A stretch of DNA of 64,000 nucleotides from Branchinecta lynchi. Its lineage: Eukaryota > Arthropoda > Branchiopoda > Anostraca > Branchinectidae. Below are positions 35,053 through 50,000 of the stretch, piece by piece. The position numbers and the translations under genes are program-made. The stretch lies in NCBI GenBank assembly GCA_023053575.1, contig JAKZAP010000014.1, positions 5,270,001 through 5,334,000 of the forward strand. Reading direction: 5' to 3'. Numbering within the stretch: the stretch's first letter is position 1; each line of letters starts with the position of its first letter. The notes under the pieces are model-generated. The model did no database searches, was not told where the DNA came from, and worked only from the letters and a program-made list of their open reading frames with translations.

Positions 35053-38000
35053 GTGAGCTATTTTTCAACCCCTCGCACTATTGCTTTGCTCTTTATGTTC
35101 CAGTATTTTAAAATAGTTGACAACTTTAGGTAAGTAAATAAGTAAGAAATTCACGTCCTCGCCAATTTCAAAAGCGGAGCATATGAAAGAAAAGAAATAA
35201 AACACGGCAAAAAGACGTGAAAAATACAATTTTGTGATCTTGGGCAAAAGGGCAAACACTGAAGAACGTCATATGCTGGCAGGGATGATAAGAGGCACGG
35301 CATGGCACGGCGCAGGAGGCTTGAGGAATAAAACAAGAGCTGGAAGCTCATATGGCACTTGCAAGGCTGGGTGAGATGGAAGTGATGGTCAAAAGTTTCA
35401 TCCTGATCGCTCCACTCTATGCGTGTCACAAGATGTCCGGTTCTCCCTCCGCCCCCCCCCCCCAGTTCATCGGATCCGGTCCGGACATGCTGAGACATGA
35501 GTCTTTCAAGAAATCAAGTTTCGTTAAGATCTGACAACTCATTCGAAAATTATGCTTGCTACTAATTTCCGGATTCTGCCGTCTCCCACTCCCACCACGA
35601 TAGTCAGATCGGACAAGTGGCTGTTTCTAAGTCAGTCTTGTCGGGTCCCTGAGATGCCTGTCAAGTTTTATCGTCCTAGCCCACCTGGAAGTATATTAAC
35701 TACGAATCGCCAGAATTCTGGACCCCCCCTCCACCTCCCCTCACAGTTTAAAGTAGTGGAAGTACACGTAAGTAAGAGTTCGTAACTCCAGAGCCTAATA
35801 GGAGACACGTCAGATCCTTGTTCCTGCCCCTCACTCTGAAACCTGAAAGTGCCATTTTAGTTTCTTGCCTCTTTTTAGTACTTGTGCCTCCTATAGGATG
35901 TCGTGCCATGCCGTGCCATCCCATTTGGGGGATCGACTAGAATGGTTGTCGTCGGAGACGATTAAATAACGCTAGCATCTTTATAGCACAGCTCTTACTA
36001 GAAATGATATTTTCACGATGAAATGGCTCAAAATATCGTTGATTGTATTCATTTACTTTCCACGTGAAAATAGCGGTCTATTAGCACTTGTTTAACGCTA
36101 TCCAGCCTTCCCGGGCGGCGGCTGGACGTAAAATATTCGAAAAATGAACTCGCAATTGTTAAAATGAGAAAAACAAAATCAGTCCGAAACGGAATATAGA
36201 CCTGATGGCCTTCCATATCTTTCAAAACAAAAAACAAGATTTTGAAGCTTCTCATGCCCTTATGTGTGAAAGACTTGTCGGCTTATCTTCAAGCTTTTGG
36301 TGAAGTTTATGATGCCTGACTGGCAAAACTCAACTAAGCCCTACAAGCGCTAAAAAGTGGTAGGTTCAAAACAAAACAATGGGAAAAGGCGGGATTTTAG
36401 AAGCTTATATTTCCATAAGGGATCTAGGGATAACATAAATGGCAGAATAAGCAAGAGGGGTCCTATAACTAACTGCTCCGTTAGCATGTGGCTATGGCAT
36501 AACTTTCTGCTTTTAACGTATCGGGTTTCGGGTGTTTCAAGTCAAAGTCCGTTCATAAGGCGCTCGGTTGTCCAGTGGTCAGCAAAGGCTTCACTTGCCG
36601 GTCAGGTTCAGATCCTTCCCGAGGGGTATTTTTTCTCTCAGCTCAATACTTAGAGATAATGTTTCGGCTGAAAAGCGTGGTCTCCTTTAAAGGACCCCAC
36701 TTACAATCCCAAGATCGCTAATGGGATTAGAAACTTCTTAAATCCCCGCCTTTCGGCATCGTTTATTTTTGTACCTACGACTTTTTGGCCGAGCCGAGTT
36801 TTGCCGATCGCGCAACGCAAACTTTGCCGAAAGCTCCAAGGCCCGCCAGCAACTCTTGTTGCATAAGGATATGAGAAGCTTCAGAGCTTTGTATTTCGTT
36901 ATACCCTCAGGTCTATGTTTCATCCCCACTTTTCCTTCTCTGCGATGCGTTCAGTTTTCAAATGTTCTGCATCCAGCTGCATCACCTAAGAGCGGGATGG
37001 CTGGATAGATTCGACAAGCGTTAAGAAGAAAGTTGCTAAGTAACTGTATTTTCGAAAAAAAGGTCATTTCTAATAGAAACCAAGAGCTGGAAGCTCATAT
37101 GGCACTTGCAAGAGTCAGATGGAAGTGTATTTGACGGTGCAAAACGGATAAGTCAGCTACATTTTTATTAGAGCTATATTTCTGTCCTTCTTGGCAAGGG
37201 TCCTCTTCAGGCTCAAGCCGCTCAAATGATTGAAGTGATGGTCAGAAGTATGTTTTCACTTTTCGGTTAAGATGCGACAAACTTGCAAGGCTGGGTCAGA
37301 GGATGGAAGTTATGGTCAATTTTTCTCACTTTTCGGTTAAGATGCGCACTTTAAGGGTACTAAAATTAGTTTCTAAGCAAAACCCTTGAGGGAAAAGGTT
37401 CATGTGCTAATGGCGATCGTGAAAAAGTAAATTTTGCTTAAAAGTATTTTTTGAACTTTGCGGTTAAGATGAGTTCTTTAAGGGATGGTCGGATCAGAGA
37501 AGTGACGATGTCTAACCCAATGATGTCAAGTTTCTAATGCTCTAGCACATCTGGAAGTACCTTAACTCACGACCACCGGAATTCCGGACATCCCATACAG
37601 CTCCCCCCCCCCCCCTCCGAACCCGAATCCGTTCCGATTATGTCACTGATGCACCTAGGGCGTATGACTGTACTTCCCACCCGGTTTCATCCTGGTCGCT
37701 CCACTTTATGCCTGTCACAAGATTTCCGGTTCTCCCCTCCAACCCCCGTCCCCCAGTTCATCGGATCCGGTCCTGAATTGAAATGGAACATCTGAGACAT
37801 GAAGTCTTTGAAGATAGCAAGTTTCATTAAGATCCGGAAACCCTTTCGAAAGTTATGCATGCCACTAATTTCCGGATTCCACCGTCTTCCCCTCCCCCCA
37901 CGATGGTCGGATCGGACAAGTGACTGTTTCCAAGTTAATCTGGTCGGGTCCTTGATATGCCTGCCAAGTTTTATCGTCCTAGCCCACCCGGAAGTACATT

Positions 38001-41000
38001 AACGACAGATCGCCGGAATTCCGGAACCCCCCTCGCAACTCCCCCCACAGGGTTCGAATCCGGTCCAGTTCTGTCAGTGATGTATCTAGAGCTTAAGCTT
38101 GTTCTTCCCACCAAGTTTCATCCCGATCGCTCCACTCTGAGAGTTTCACACGATTTCCGGTTCGCCCCTCCGACTGCCCCCCAGATTAGTCGGATCCGGT
38201 CCGGACTTGAAATGAGACATCTGAGACACGAGGTCTTTCCAGATACAAAGTTTCATTAAGGTCCGATCACACGTTCGAAAGTTATGCATGCCCCTATTTT
38301 CCGGATTCCGCCACCTCCTTCTACCTCCACGATGGTCGGATCGGGCAAGTGACTATTTTCAAGTTAGTTTGGTCTAGTCTCTAATATGCCTGCCAAGTTT
38401 CATCGTCCTATATAGGTACTTCTGGAAGTATCCTAAATCGAGAACAGACCGACCGAAAAGTGATCGGTATATGGCACTTGAGCAGAGCTGCAAGTGCCAT
38501 AACCAGCAATTTACGTAACCTTGAAACTTCCTACCAGACAGGCGCTAAGGATACACGCAGTAAGGTAAAGAATATCAGTTGTTCAGTCAGTTCAAAATCA
38601 GTTGGGAGAATCACGACGCTTGAAAGCTTTTCCTCATTAAAGCACAATGGACACTTCTAATGCTTTACTTTGTATTAAATGCTTCACAAATAAACATTTC
38701 CGACTTCCTTTAGAAGGCGCTACGAAAATCGGCCGTTTTCTTGTTATCCCTTGTCTTTAGCTCTCTGGCATTGCGGCGATCCAAATCTTAGGAGCTGGGA
38801 TATCCTGGCAGGAAATTCAAAAACTCCCAGCAATGCTTGCTATAAAATGATATATTTGAGATGTCAAGTCAAGCCGCAGAGCAGTTTACCTGATTGTTCT
38901 AGTGTTTCATCAGAAGTTCCGTGGCTTAAAGTGCCTATTAAAAGTTTTTCTTTGTGGGATAGTGTTGTGAAGCTTGATTAGCTTGCTTTATAAAATGTAC
39001 CAGAAAATGCAATAAGCTTATAAAAAATAACATAGCTACAAAAATCATTCGAAAACGAATAACCTACTCAAATCTGAACTATACAAGCTGATTTATGCAT
39101 AAAATAAAGATCTACTAAGTATTATAAGAAATATCACTTTTATCTTTGTCCAAGCTAGTAAATTGAGCATGTACTGGCCCAAAAAATTACGCTTTGAAAT
39201 ATCACAGAGAGGAAACTGTTGAAAAAGCGGCTGATCTAGGCGGTAAGCATTGTTCCTAGGTTGTTACAGAGTGGGATTGGGGTAGTTTGATGTGTCCATT
39301 GAACTTTAAATAGAACATTTTAAGGTTTAAATGCTTATTTGAATCTAGGCGTACTCTGCTGACAACGGAAATTAAAATACGACAAATCATAATAAATGAA
39401 TAATGTAGCATACTTCATACAGTAACGGCTTTTACTGTACATTCTAGGACTGGATCGTCATTTATGAACATAGTGTGTGAGCTACATCGTGAACGTCAAT
39501 TACTTATTTTTTTTCCAGGTGGACCGGGTTCGGGAAAAGTGTCACTGTGTAACGTACTGTCAAGTAAAATCCATCGGCTGAGCCACATTGATATGGAAAC
39601 CGAGCTGCGAAACTTTGGACATCTGAAAGGTTGGTCATGCTCACGCCTTTTTTGTCGGATATGTTCGCCATCAAAAGTTGTGTTTTTGCAGATACCATGG
39701 TATCTGTTACCACGGTAACTGGATCGCCAATTTGTCGTTTTTGCTACGGTTGCTCTGCAAAAAAGACAATTGCCGAAGTTGCGCGTTTCGAAGTCATCGC
39801 AAAATAAAAACTCACACCACTAAGTGCCAAACTTCTTCCAATCAATTTGACAAAATCCTAGGCTCTATTGTTGGTGATAATGAAAGTGAGATGACTTTTT
39901 CAGATACCACGGTCGGACCGTGGTATCTGAATATCAGATGAAAGAAATAGAAAACCGTGATTTTCGGTTTTTTTTCTTGATCAGCTAATTATCCCTCTAG
40001 GATGATGTGCGAGGGACAGATATAAATTCGAATATTTCGGTTGCACTTCCGGCAAACCGTCCTCAGCGAAAAACAAAACAAAACTAAATCTTAAAATCCA
40101 CCACAATCACAACAGGAGAACGATGCGGAACCAACAGACAATAAGACGAGATGTAACTAAAAACCAGAAGAAAACGGTGGGGATGCAGATAAAAATAAAA
40201 TAACGAAAGATAAAATGTGCGTGTTAAAAATGTATATGTACAAATCTGTGATTATTTACAATTCTGAGCTCTGTTTATATTTACAATTTACCATCCGTCT
40301 GGGAAAGCGCAGAAGCTTTCACCCAGAAAACGGCCCACTCGAAAAATCCATTATACGTTGACCACTATTGATAAAATCTTCCACCATAATTAGCTGATCA
40401 AGAAAAAAAACCGAAAATCACGGTTTTCTATTTCTTTCGTAATGAATGGTCAGCTTGGCTTCAAACCTTATATTAGGTACCGCGTTATCTGGCCAGATAC
40501 CACGGCAACTGCAAAAACGCCTTTTAACCGTGGTATCAGATATCACAGTAACTGCAAAACCGACTTTAGACCGTGGCATCAGAAAAAAACGCAACTAAAG
40601 TTTGGCCTCATTCGAAACATGTTCTTGGGTCGAAAACATGTTTTCCACAATGCAGGCAGTTTCGAGGCCCAGGACTGGCCGATGGATATGAGTTGGCTCC
40701 TCTGTTGGGAGGAGTCGAGTAGTGACAAGTGACAGGTTTACCCGGGTTTACCGCCTTGAGGAATATCGACTTCTTCATCACAGACTGCCATTCAGCACAT
40801 CAAACTCTTTGTACACTGCAGTTTAACGCCATATTCACGCAGAAGTGCTTTCCGCTCCACCCCCACCCTCTGACGAGAAGCCTGGCGGTCACTGCTTGGA
40901 TAATTGGTCACCAGGGACCGTTAATGCCGAAGTCTTTCATGAAAAACAACTCTTTTCTGTGTATTTTGATACTAATAATTTTATACTCTTCGTTCCACAA

Positions 41001-44000
41001 AAGTTGTATGCACTTTGACAATATTGCTCTTAAATCCACCCCCTTCAGGGTGATGCTCGCGAGTGGCCAACTTTGTTGCTAACTCTGCGAATACTGCTCG
41101 ACAACATCATTTTTTTTATTTTTTTTCCTTTCAAATTAGCGATGTAATGTCTGTAAGCTTTGATTAATATGTAATAAGTAGCATATATCTATGCAAATAT
41201 TTTCTATGCACCTTTTATTTTTATATTATTTTATCCTTTCACACTGTGTAAGACAAGAATAATTTGTATGCCTGAAGTTTTGTGAAGTTTGTGACGTCAA
41301 AAGGTCGTTCAATTGCATCCTTATTTAGGCTTCTTTATTTAGTTATATTTAAACCGGAATAGTATGTTTTATCTTCTTATTTTTTGGCTACGACCCCTCC
41401 TCCTCCCGGTAACGTTATTTTTCAATGACATACGAAAAATACCAGTATTGTCGCTGAAAACCAACTCTGCTCTCTATTTCTAATAGCCTAACATCGAAAT
41501 ATCTCCTTCCACTGAAGCCTTAACAACAATGACCGAACTGTAAATACCTTCACTTCCTTCAAATTACTTATTGCTTTGCTCATCGCTGCTCACTCTTGTC
41601 TCCCGATTCTGCGACGCCAGACTTCCTAAATTCCTTCCATGAACATAATAAATCACCTGTTAATACTTAGCACTGGCATATTCATGAGCGTTGGATGTCA
41701 ACTTAGAAACAACTAATCCTTGCGAATGTTTGAGATGTCTTCTTTTATTTTTAATTTCTTTCTCACTTGGAATATCTTGCTTTGCAGCACACCAATGTTT
41801 GTAAACTTTTTCTTCCCAAAAAATATCATAAATGAAAGAAAAAAAAAATATACAATCATCACATATTTCCGGTTGTTGATCCGGTTGTTCCGCCTGTCAC
41901 TATTTTCTCCCGATTTTGGGAATTCCTAAATTCCTTCCATGAATTCCTTCCATGTCCATCATGTGTGAGTAATTAACAGCGACATTTTCATGAGTTATTC
42001 ATGATAGTGAATCATCTGGGAATAATTAGCAGTGGCATATTCATGATTTATTCATGAGCTTAAAAATATTTGATCAATTGCGAAACTTCTGAAGGCGTCC
42101 TTCTTGGATTTTTATTTTGTTTTGTGTTGGTAGCTTGAAATCTTGCCACCTCTTTGTAGTGGGTCGTGGCAGTGGACGTGTTTCGACAAAGCATAGCCTT
42201 TATGACAATTGGATTTATGAGTAACAATTCAAGGTTTAGGTAAGGACTTTAGCCACTTAGAATCCCCTTCTCTTTATAGTAGTGAACTCTGATTTAGCAG
42301 TTACTTTAACAGGACCCGTACGTATAATGCCAATGAAACCTACTTCCGAGTGGCAGTCACCAATTCTTATATCGGAGACTCAAATTTCATAGGTTACATT
42401 CTAAGCCCGGTAACGACTAACGACAGACTAATCGTTGCACTTGCCACGATTCAAGGTTTTCCATTCGCATTATGCCCCCGTCGAGTGTTCGCGTATCAGG
42501 CTTCTGAATAGTAAAACCTATTATCTAAATCTTGCTCAGTTTTTGCTAGAAAAAACTGAATTTGTTAGAAAAAACTGAGTTTGGAAAAGGCTTAATTTGT
42601 TAAAAGCAGAGTATTTAGTATTCAGATAGTTCTGCGTACTGGAACATAAAAAGTAAATAGTACAACGTGTGCTTTAAAACATTCAACTAATTTTGATCAT
42701 TGGTTTAATTTTGAAAGTTAGGTGACGTGAATACTTAAAATTGGGTAAAAATAGATTCAAATTAACGTCACTGAGGGATGGAGGAGTAGCCACAAAAAGT
42801 ACGAAATCTGATTTCTTAGTTTTTAAATAATATAAAAATAAATTAAATTACAAAAGATGCTACGGGATGAAAAAAAAAAAAAAAAAAAGAAACATTCAAC
42901 TATATCTTCGCACATCTGAGCCTCGTTTCTGTTGCACGCTGCAAGACGCAGGTCAACTTCTCGGCCGCTTCCGGGCTTATTTCTTCTACATTCGTGTTTG
43001 CACTGCGGTGCTTCCGAGGAAGACGGCAGCGCTTCTGGAGAATCGCGGACTTGCTTACCGACCAAGTCCGCTCTTCCCTGCAAGGTGCTGCTTCGACCAA
43101 GAAGAAATGTTTGTTTTTTATTGTAAAAGAATTCGAGTCTTGCTTTTGTTTTGGATATAGTTGTTTTTGTGCTCTTCTGTTTTGTTTTTTGTTCGGTTAG
43201 TGTGTTTTGACTCGTATTCATGTTACAATAATTATTTTGAATGCTTTTCATTGATTTTGATTTTTAATAGTTTTTTTTTTTTTTTTTGTAAAAAGTAAAG
43301 GTGAAAATATTAAGGTAATTGTTAAGTTATGAATAGAATTGTAAAGATAATATAATTTTAAAGTAAAAACAGAAAGAGTAAGTGCCACACTTGTATCACT
43401 GAGTGGAGGAGGAGGAAAAAAAAAGAAAAGAAAAAAAAAAAAAAAGAAGAAATCTTGCAGGCACTGAATTCAAAATGCATCTTGTGAAGAAGGAAAGAAC
43501 TGCTTCAGCAGCGATGCGGCAGCACTATTGCAACAAAAAGAGGCTCTGATCCTTCTTTTCCTTTTCAGAGATTTCTTATCAGAATATGCCCAGCTTCAAA
43601 ATTGTCAGAGCGCTGGCTCATCTGATGCAGAAAAAGAGAAAGCGAAAAAACGCCTGCATTATCTCCGGATTCCCAAGAAACATGCGAGACGTTGCCGAAT
43701 ACCTGAAGAAGGTAAAGCATTGTAGACCAAAAAAGAGGCACAGCTTGGCGCACGAGGCATGAGTAATAAAAATAGATTAGCAACTAGTAGAAGTAGACAA
43801 GTACGTGGGAGTTCGTAACTCAAGAGCGTAAAAGAAGGCACATTGTTCCTGCCCCTCGCTCTGAAGCCTGAAAGGGCCGTTTTTGTTTTCGTGCCTCTTT
43901 TTAGTACTTGTGCCTCCTACACTATGTCGTACCGTGCCGTGCCTCTTTTTAGTCGATCCGCGATGGAGTTGACCATTGTTCAATACGTTAATAAGGTCTA

Positions 44001-47000
44001 CTGCGATGTATCAAGATTAGTCTTTTCCTCGGGACGCTGTGTAAGGAGATAGACCCTTGTTCTGCTTTGCCTTATACAGAGCCAATCGGATCGCTTGGTT
44101 GGGCTGTCTAATCTGAACCCCATCCCCCACCCCTAAATTTAGTGCGACAACTTGATCTTACCCTTGACCCAAACAATCCTCACACCAAGTTTCATCACAA
44201 TATCTCCCTAAGAGGGAGCTTTGCCAGTGTTGCAAGGGGGAGCACAAAGGTTAACTTTGTTTGGAAGTTGAAGTAACAACTTTTCTTCGAAATAACACAT
44301 TTTGCTATGTTACCTGCTGATTGTTAGTTAGAGGAACACTGCTGTCCATGCGTTGATTTAGCATTTTTTACAACATAAGGCGTATTCTCGCCGTCCCCGA
44401 GGACTCCTACGAGAATCAAGGGGAACTGTATGAGTAGAAGGAGTCATTTCACGCGGAATCCACGTACAGAAGACAACGAGAACACGAGGAATACTACAAA
44501 AATTAATTTTGTTCTAAAAATATGCAGAAATTAGTCTGAATCTATTTTATTTTTGATTTTCTTTATTCGCATTGTTTTTAATTAATTTTACATTGCACCA
44601 AAACCAGCAACAATTGATCCCCTCTGAGTCTTAAAGAGAGTCCTTTTTGATGATGGTGATGATAATCAGAGCATTCCCGTGCGTGGGGACTCGTGAGAAT
44701 ACGCGGAGTAAGTCCGTGGGACAAACAAAAATGCAGGGACTCCTCAAAAGGAGTCCTCGGGGAATGGCGCTAATTAATCTATAATAGTCGTCAAATTGTA
44801 CTTGTGTACTTCGAGAAGTACTAAGAAGATTTTGTCTGATCATTAGAAGCTCTAAAAATTGTAATAGTGTGGTAACACTGTTCGTTCCATGCATCAGAAC
44901 CTTTTACTTGTAGTATAAGGGGATAGCGTTATGCACCTTATTACACATATTTGAGCAATGCGTAACTATTAACCGAATAGGACTGAGATCCAGACTGTCT
45001 AGCTACCTATCACTGATTTACTTCGACAAAAATGTCCATCAGATAACGATTTCGCCGAACGAATTTGTTCTTTCGGATTTGTGGTATCTCAACGTGTCTG
45101 TTGCTATGCTTGAAATATTTACCCACTACGAAGGTGAGCAATTGCCAAAAATAAACTATAAGTAGCAGATTTCTTACATAATTTCCTGCTTTCTTCAGCC
45201 GTGACTTTTCCGTGCATGGAAAAGCAGGCTTGTTTTAAATTCAAATTCTCCGCTCCTGGATGAATTTTGGGTTGACCTGCATGCAGTGCTCATTTTGAAC
45301 GTTATTACTAGAGCCTCAGGTGAATAAATACAAAATTCCTTCGATGAATCAAAATGGTTCACCGTATTTCAAGTATCAACTGCAAAAGTAAGTTGCCTTT
45401 TCAGCTAAACTTTAAGAATCAGCCTCAAGCGTGAAGCGTTTCCGATTTCGTTACTGCTCAGTAATCCTTTCAGTTTTCCCCGACTTTATGGAGTGCGAAA
45501 AACTCGCGCAGTGACCAATTTTCTTTTTTTATTATTTTATAACCTACGAACAAAATACGGAGTACGAGAATTAAGAACAAAATGTAGTACAAAGACTAAA
45601 AATGAGATGGATAAAATGTTGAAAAATTGTAAAAAATTAGTATTCGTAGTTTAAAAGTTAAGTATTTAAAAGTTATTTAAAAATTAGTATTTAATTTTTT
45701 TTTTATGTAATAGTTTTGATTTTTTATTGGGTTATATTTGTTATAGCAGCGAAGTTAGTTTTGTTGAAAAAAAATAAATAAAAAAAGACTAAAAATGAGA
45801 CGTGATGGGCGATGCGGCAGAAAATTTTAAAAATAGTTCGTCTGCTTTTTTGGTCGACCCCTGCTGGTTTTTGCGCTGTTCGTGGTGAAACGGGACGAAA
45901 GCAAGGAGAATTGATAATTAGTTTCTATACACCTTTGCAGTTACGTCGCGTAGACGCCGTCATTCTTTTGGACTGGGAGGCGAAATCTTTGGAAAGGCAA
46001 CTCACGTATGCCGCTGGCGAAGGGCTGGTAGAGAAAAGCGCTGCTATGGTTGAACTCAACTACTTCGTCTCAAATGTGTCGCACATCGCTGGATTCTTCG
46101 ACCAAGTTGGATTTTTGCATATCGTAAGCCAGCTTTTATTTGTATCATTGAACCCAAACCTGAGATCTTTCCGCCCTAGCTAAATACGAATCATACTTGA
46201 CGGTCCGCTAAATGTGGTTCAAATGTGGTACACCCATTTAGAAACACGACTAGAGCTTCTTTCGTGATTAGAAATTTTGCCCCCTCTGTATGGGATATAA
46301 TTCCAGTTGAAATTAGAAACTCGAGTCATCTGGCATCCTTCAAGGCTACAGCGAAGAGATTTTTCCTTGCAAAAGAATAGTAATTGATGCGTGAGTGTTT
46401 TTTGTAAGCAGAATGTTTGTTGTATATGTGTGAACCGTGTATGAATGGCATTTAGAATAATGTAAAAATAATGTTACCACATTATGTAGAATAGAGAAGA
46501 CTGCCACCTGCGGCCAACAAACCCTCTGGGGCTTTCTTAGCAGGTGCTGTAAAATGTTTTGTATACATGTGTAAAATAAAATCTAATCTAATCTAATCTA
46601 AAGGGGCAAGTCAGCTGAAGTTTGTTCCAGTGATATTTATACCCGTCTGGGCATGGGTCAGAGCAAAATAATACTAAAGAGTAGCGCCAAGACCTATGCT
46701 TTCCATGCTTTTCAAACGCGTCATACTCGTAGCGCCGCCCACTACTGTTGCGGCATTTTTTTAAAATCAATCAATCAATCAAGTTTAATCCAAATAGCTA
46801 AAAGCTAGAAGGGGAATACAAATTTACAAAATACACATACACGAAACAAACTAACTAATTCAATTCAATTCAATTCAATTCATTTATTTGTATCCGCCAA
46901 AGCTGGCGAGTAGAAAAAAATATAATAAAGTTCATACAATCGGTCTACAAACTAGTAACTAGACCATATACTTTCATAAAAACTCTACGCCATTTAAAAA

Positions 47001-50000
47001 ACAATTAGCCTACACTATCCTAAATGAAGTCTACCTAACACTTTAACCAAAATACAATCAACGCAACGCATCGGACAAAGTGTGCTTTATGGAATAAATT
47101 TTTGAAAAAAATGTTTCCCGTTTCTTTTTCAAAATATCAATGGGGTTTTTTAAACCATAATTATCCATCATAAAAGAACTGGATTGGTATCCACTATACG
47201 CTCCAGTTGTCGACATTATGTCATAACCATACATTGACGGAGGAATTCAAAATTCAAGATGCAAGTGTTACCCTTTTGGATGTTTCGTCATCACTTTCAA
47301 GAATCGTGGACAACAAGGCCCAAAAAGCACACGACGTCGTCCACTGCTTCCTGACCGAAGATTAAAAATTAAGTGTCTTTTTCTGTGTGTATATATATGT
47401 GTTTTGTTTATTTTCTTTATTTTCGTCATTAACTCCGCCTTTTCAAAATGGCGGGTCATAAATAAATTACTTACTTACTTACACTTACAAGAAATGACCA
47501 GAAATTAATGATGGGATGAAACTACGTAAAAATTGGTTAGAAGAATTAGCGCGATATGGGGAAAACGGAAGACGGGAGCAGGGAATAGATAGGCCATCTG
47601 GGGACAACACCTTATCTTAGCTCCAAATTCGTTTGAAAGATTTTAAGCGAGACAAACTTTCGGGTTCAGAAATTTCTAGTAAAGCAAAGGTGCAGCCTGC
47701 ACACACCAAGGAAACAATGGAGGCTGTACCATTTTTTTTAAATGTCCTGAATATGAAGTTATCTGAGCCAGCGCAGGTGCACGACCGATTGAGTTTCAGT
47801 AGGGACGTTCACTATCGCTATTGGTGCTAGTATCGCTGATATTCGAGTGTGTGTCAGTTTTGTCAAGTCTTGGCGTTACTCTCTAGTGTTATTTCGCTCT
47901 GGAGTAGAGCCAAGACCTACGCTTTCCATGCTTTACAAACGGGCCATATCCGTAGCCCCGCCCACTACGCGTGCGGGATTTTAAGCGAGACAAACTTGCG
48001 GATTTAGAAATTTCTAGTAAAGCAAAGGTGCGGTCTGCATGCACCAAGGTAACAATGTAGGCTGTATCATTTCAGAATATGAAATTATCTGAGCCAGCGC
48101 TGGTGAACGGCTTAAAGGACACCTGAACAATGAAACCATACTTGAACACACCATGGAGAATGCATTTACAGACATGGACACGGAGAGCATTCTTCTCCTA
48201 AGCGTGACGTTTTCAAAATAGGGATGATTGTTTCCGGAGGTTTGCACATGCAGACTCCAAGACAAAAAGCGCAATTCATTCAAATCTTGTACAGCGCTGG
48301 CCGGATCGTATTGGAATTTCTTCTAGATATACGTTTGGGCTTATCTGGTTAAAAAACGTTCCAGAAGAAGGGTTGATTGGAGACATTTGTTCATTTCTAA
48401 AATTGCTCGGTACTGAAATAAGGACAGATGCGAAATGGAGCAGAAACCATAGCTTGGAAACAGTATTTTGTATTTGGATTGGGTTTTCTGCAGGCAACGT
48501 TAACGGGCGTCATACAGATAGGGATGATACTCGGTACTCTTCATTCAGGTGTCCTTTAATGAGTTTCAGTACGGACGTTCTCTATCGCTAGTAGTGCTAG
48601 TATCGCTGCTATTAGAGTGTGTGTCAATTTGGTCAGGTCTTGGCGCTGCTTCCTAGTATTAGTTTGCTCTGGCATGGGTCCTGTTCAGCTGTAACTGCAG
48701 GCTGATTGCACGTTTGTTCTTCTTGCTGCAATATGAAAAGGACCCCTTCAAACAGGGGCGGTTCGAGGCGGGGGGGGGGGGGGGGACTCATCCACCCATG
48801 CTCCAGAGAATCTACTCTCAGTCGTATATTTTGAGCTTTTCAAATGACATACAGACAGTTACCAAACGTGAATTTCAGCCACAAATCACATTTTTTAGTC
48901 GTATGGCTACGAAGAAATTTCTATTCGTATGTTTTCAGATTCACAGTTGTGTGTTCTGAGTTTTCCAGATTGAAAGTTGTGTGTTTGAGCCTACCAGAAT
49001 GACATCAACCGCCAATTTCGCCTGAAAAGACCCGTTTCTTGCCATACTTTACGAATGGATTTTCTAGTTGTGAATTAGAGACAGTCGTAAGTTTTGACCT
49101 TGCCAGATAAAGGCAGACAAAGCAATTAGCTAATCGTGAACTTCGCCTTCAATTGACCTGTTTCTAGACGTATTGTTCCATAGAGATGTTAGTAGTATGT
49201 TTTAACTTGTCAGATTGACAGTTTTGTGTTCTCAGTTTGTCAGAGTCACAGTCGTATGGACCATGCCAGAATAACATCAACCGCGAATTTTCCTTGAATG
49301 GCCCGTTTCTTGTCGTATTTTACGAAGAGATTTTCTAGTCGTATATTAGAGACAGTCGTAAGTTTTGAGCTTGCCATACGAGGCAGTTGGGCGAATTTCT
49401 TCGGTCGTATGATTATATTGAGATTTTCTATAAGTCATTACGTTACGCAATAACGTGTTTTGAGCTTGTTAGAAAATAAATGCCATTACCAAATCGTGAT
49501 TTTCACTCTGTGGCGCTGAAAACAGGCTGATTTTCGAAAATTCCGCCTGTGGCGCGACGTTTCAACATTATTCTATCTGGTTTTGTGCAAAAATCTCCTT
49601 ATCTTAAAAAGAAACAGTTTTTTTTTTTTTTTTAAATAACTTGCGCAGTAAGGTTTGCACATAAACAGTCTTTGTAAGCACTGTATGACTGTCCTGATGA
49701 TTGCACCATTTTTGTGGAGTCTAAATTCAAAGTGGAAGCACTACCACGTACCAGGTTCCGGGAAAATATCCCACTCCGTTTCCGACTTATCGGAGCGTGG
49801 ATAGATATGTGATAGCCTAGGCAGCCTTTAAAATGTTTCGCAAAATTTCACCTGTGCCGTCTTTCATAGTAGCCTACTCGCTATCTGGTTGAATGGCCCG
49901 TAATTTAGGTGAGGTGTTAGTCCTAAGATGTCAGCCACCTTAAAAGCCAGAAATGCCAGAAAATTGTCGGATTACAAAAAAATCGCTTGCGGCGCTGAGT

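Noticed and set aside
40729..41082. 117-residue open frame
   Set aside because: No recognised motif, in an intron of the kinase-like gene, no splice or codon pattern in its favour.
42823..43251. 142-residue open frame on the - strand and overlapping frames
   Set aside because: Low-complexity with a poly-F stretch from an A run; several frames are open together over a short GC-richer patch; nothing recognisable.
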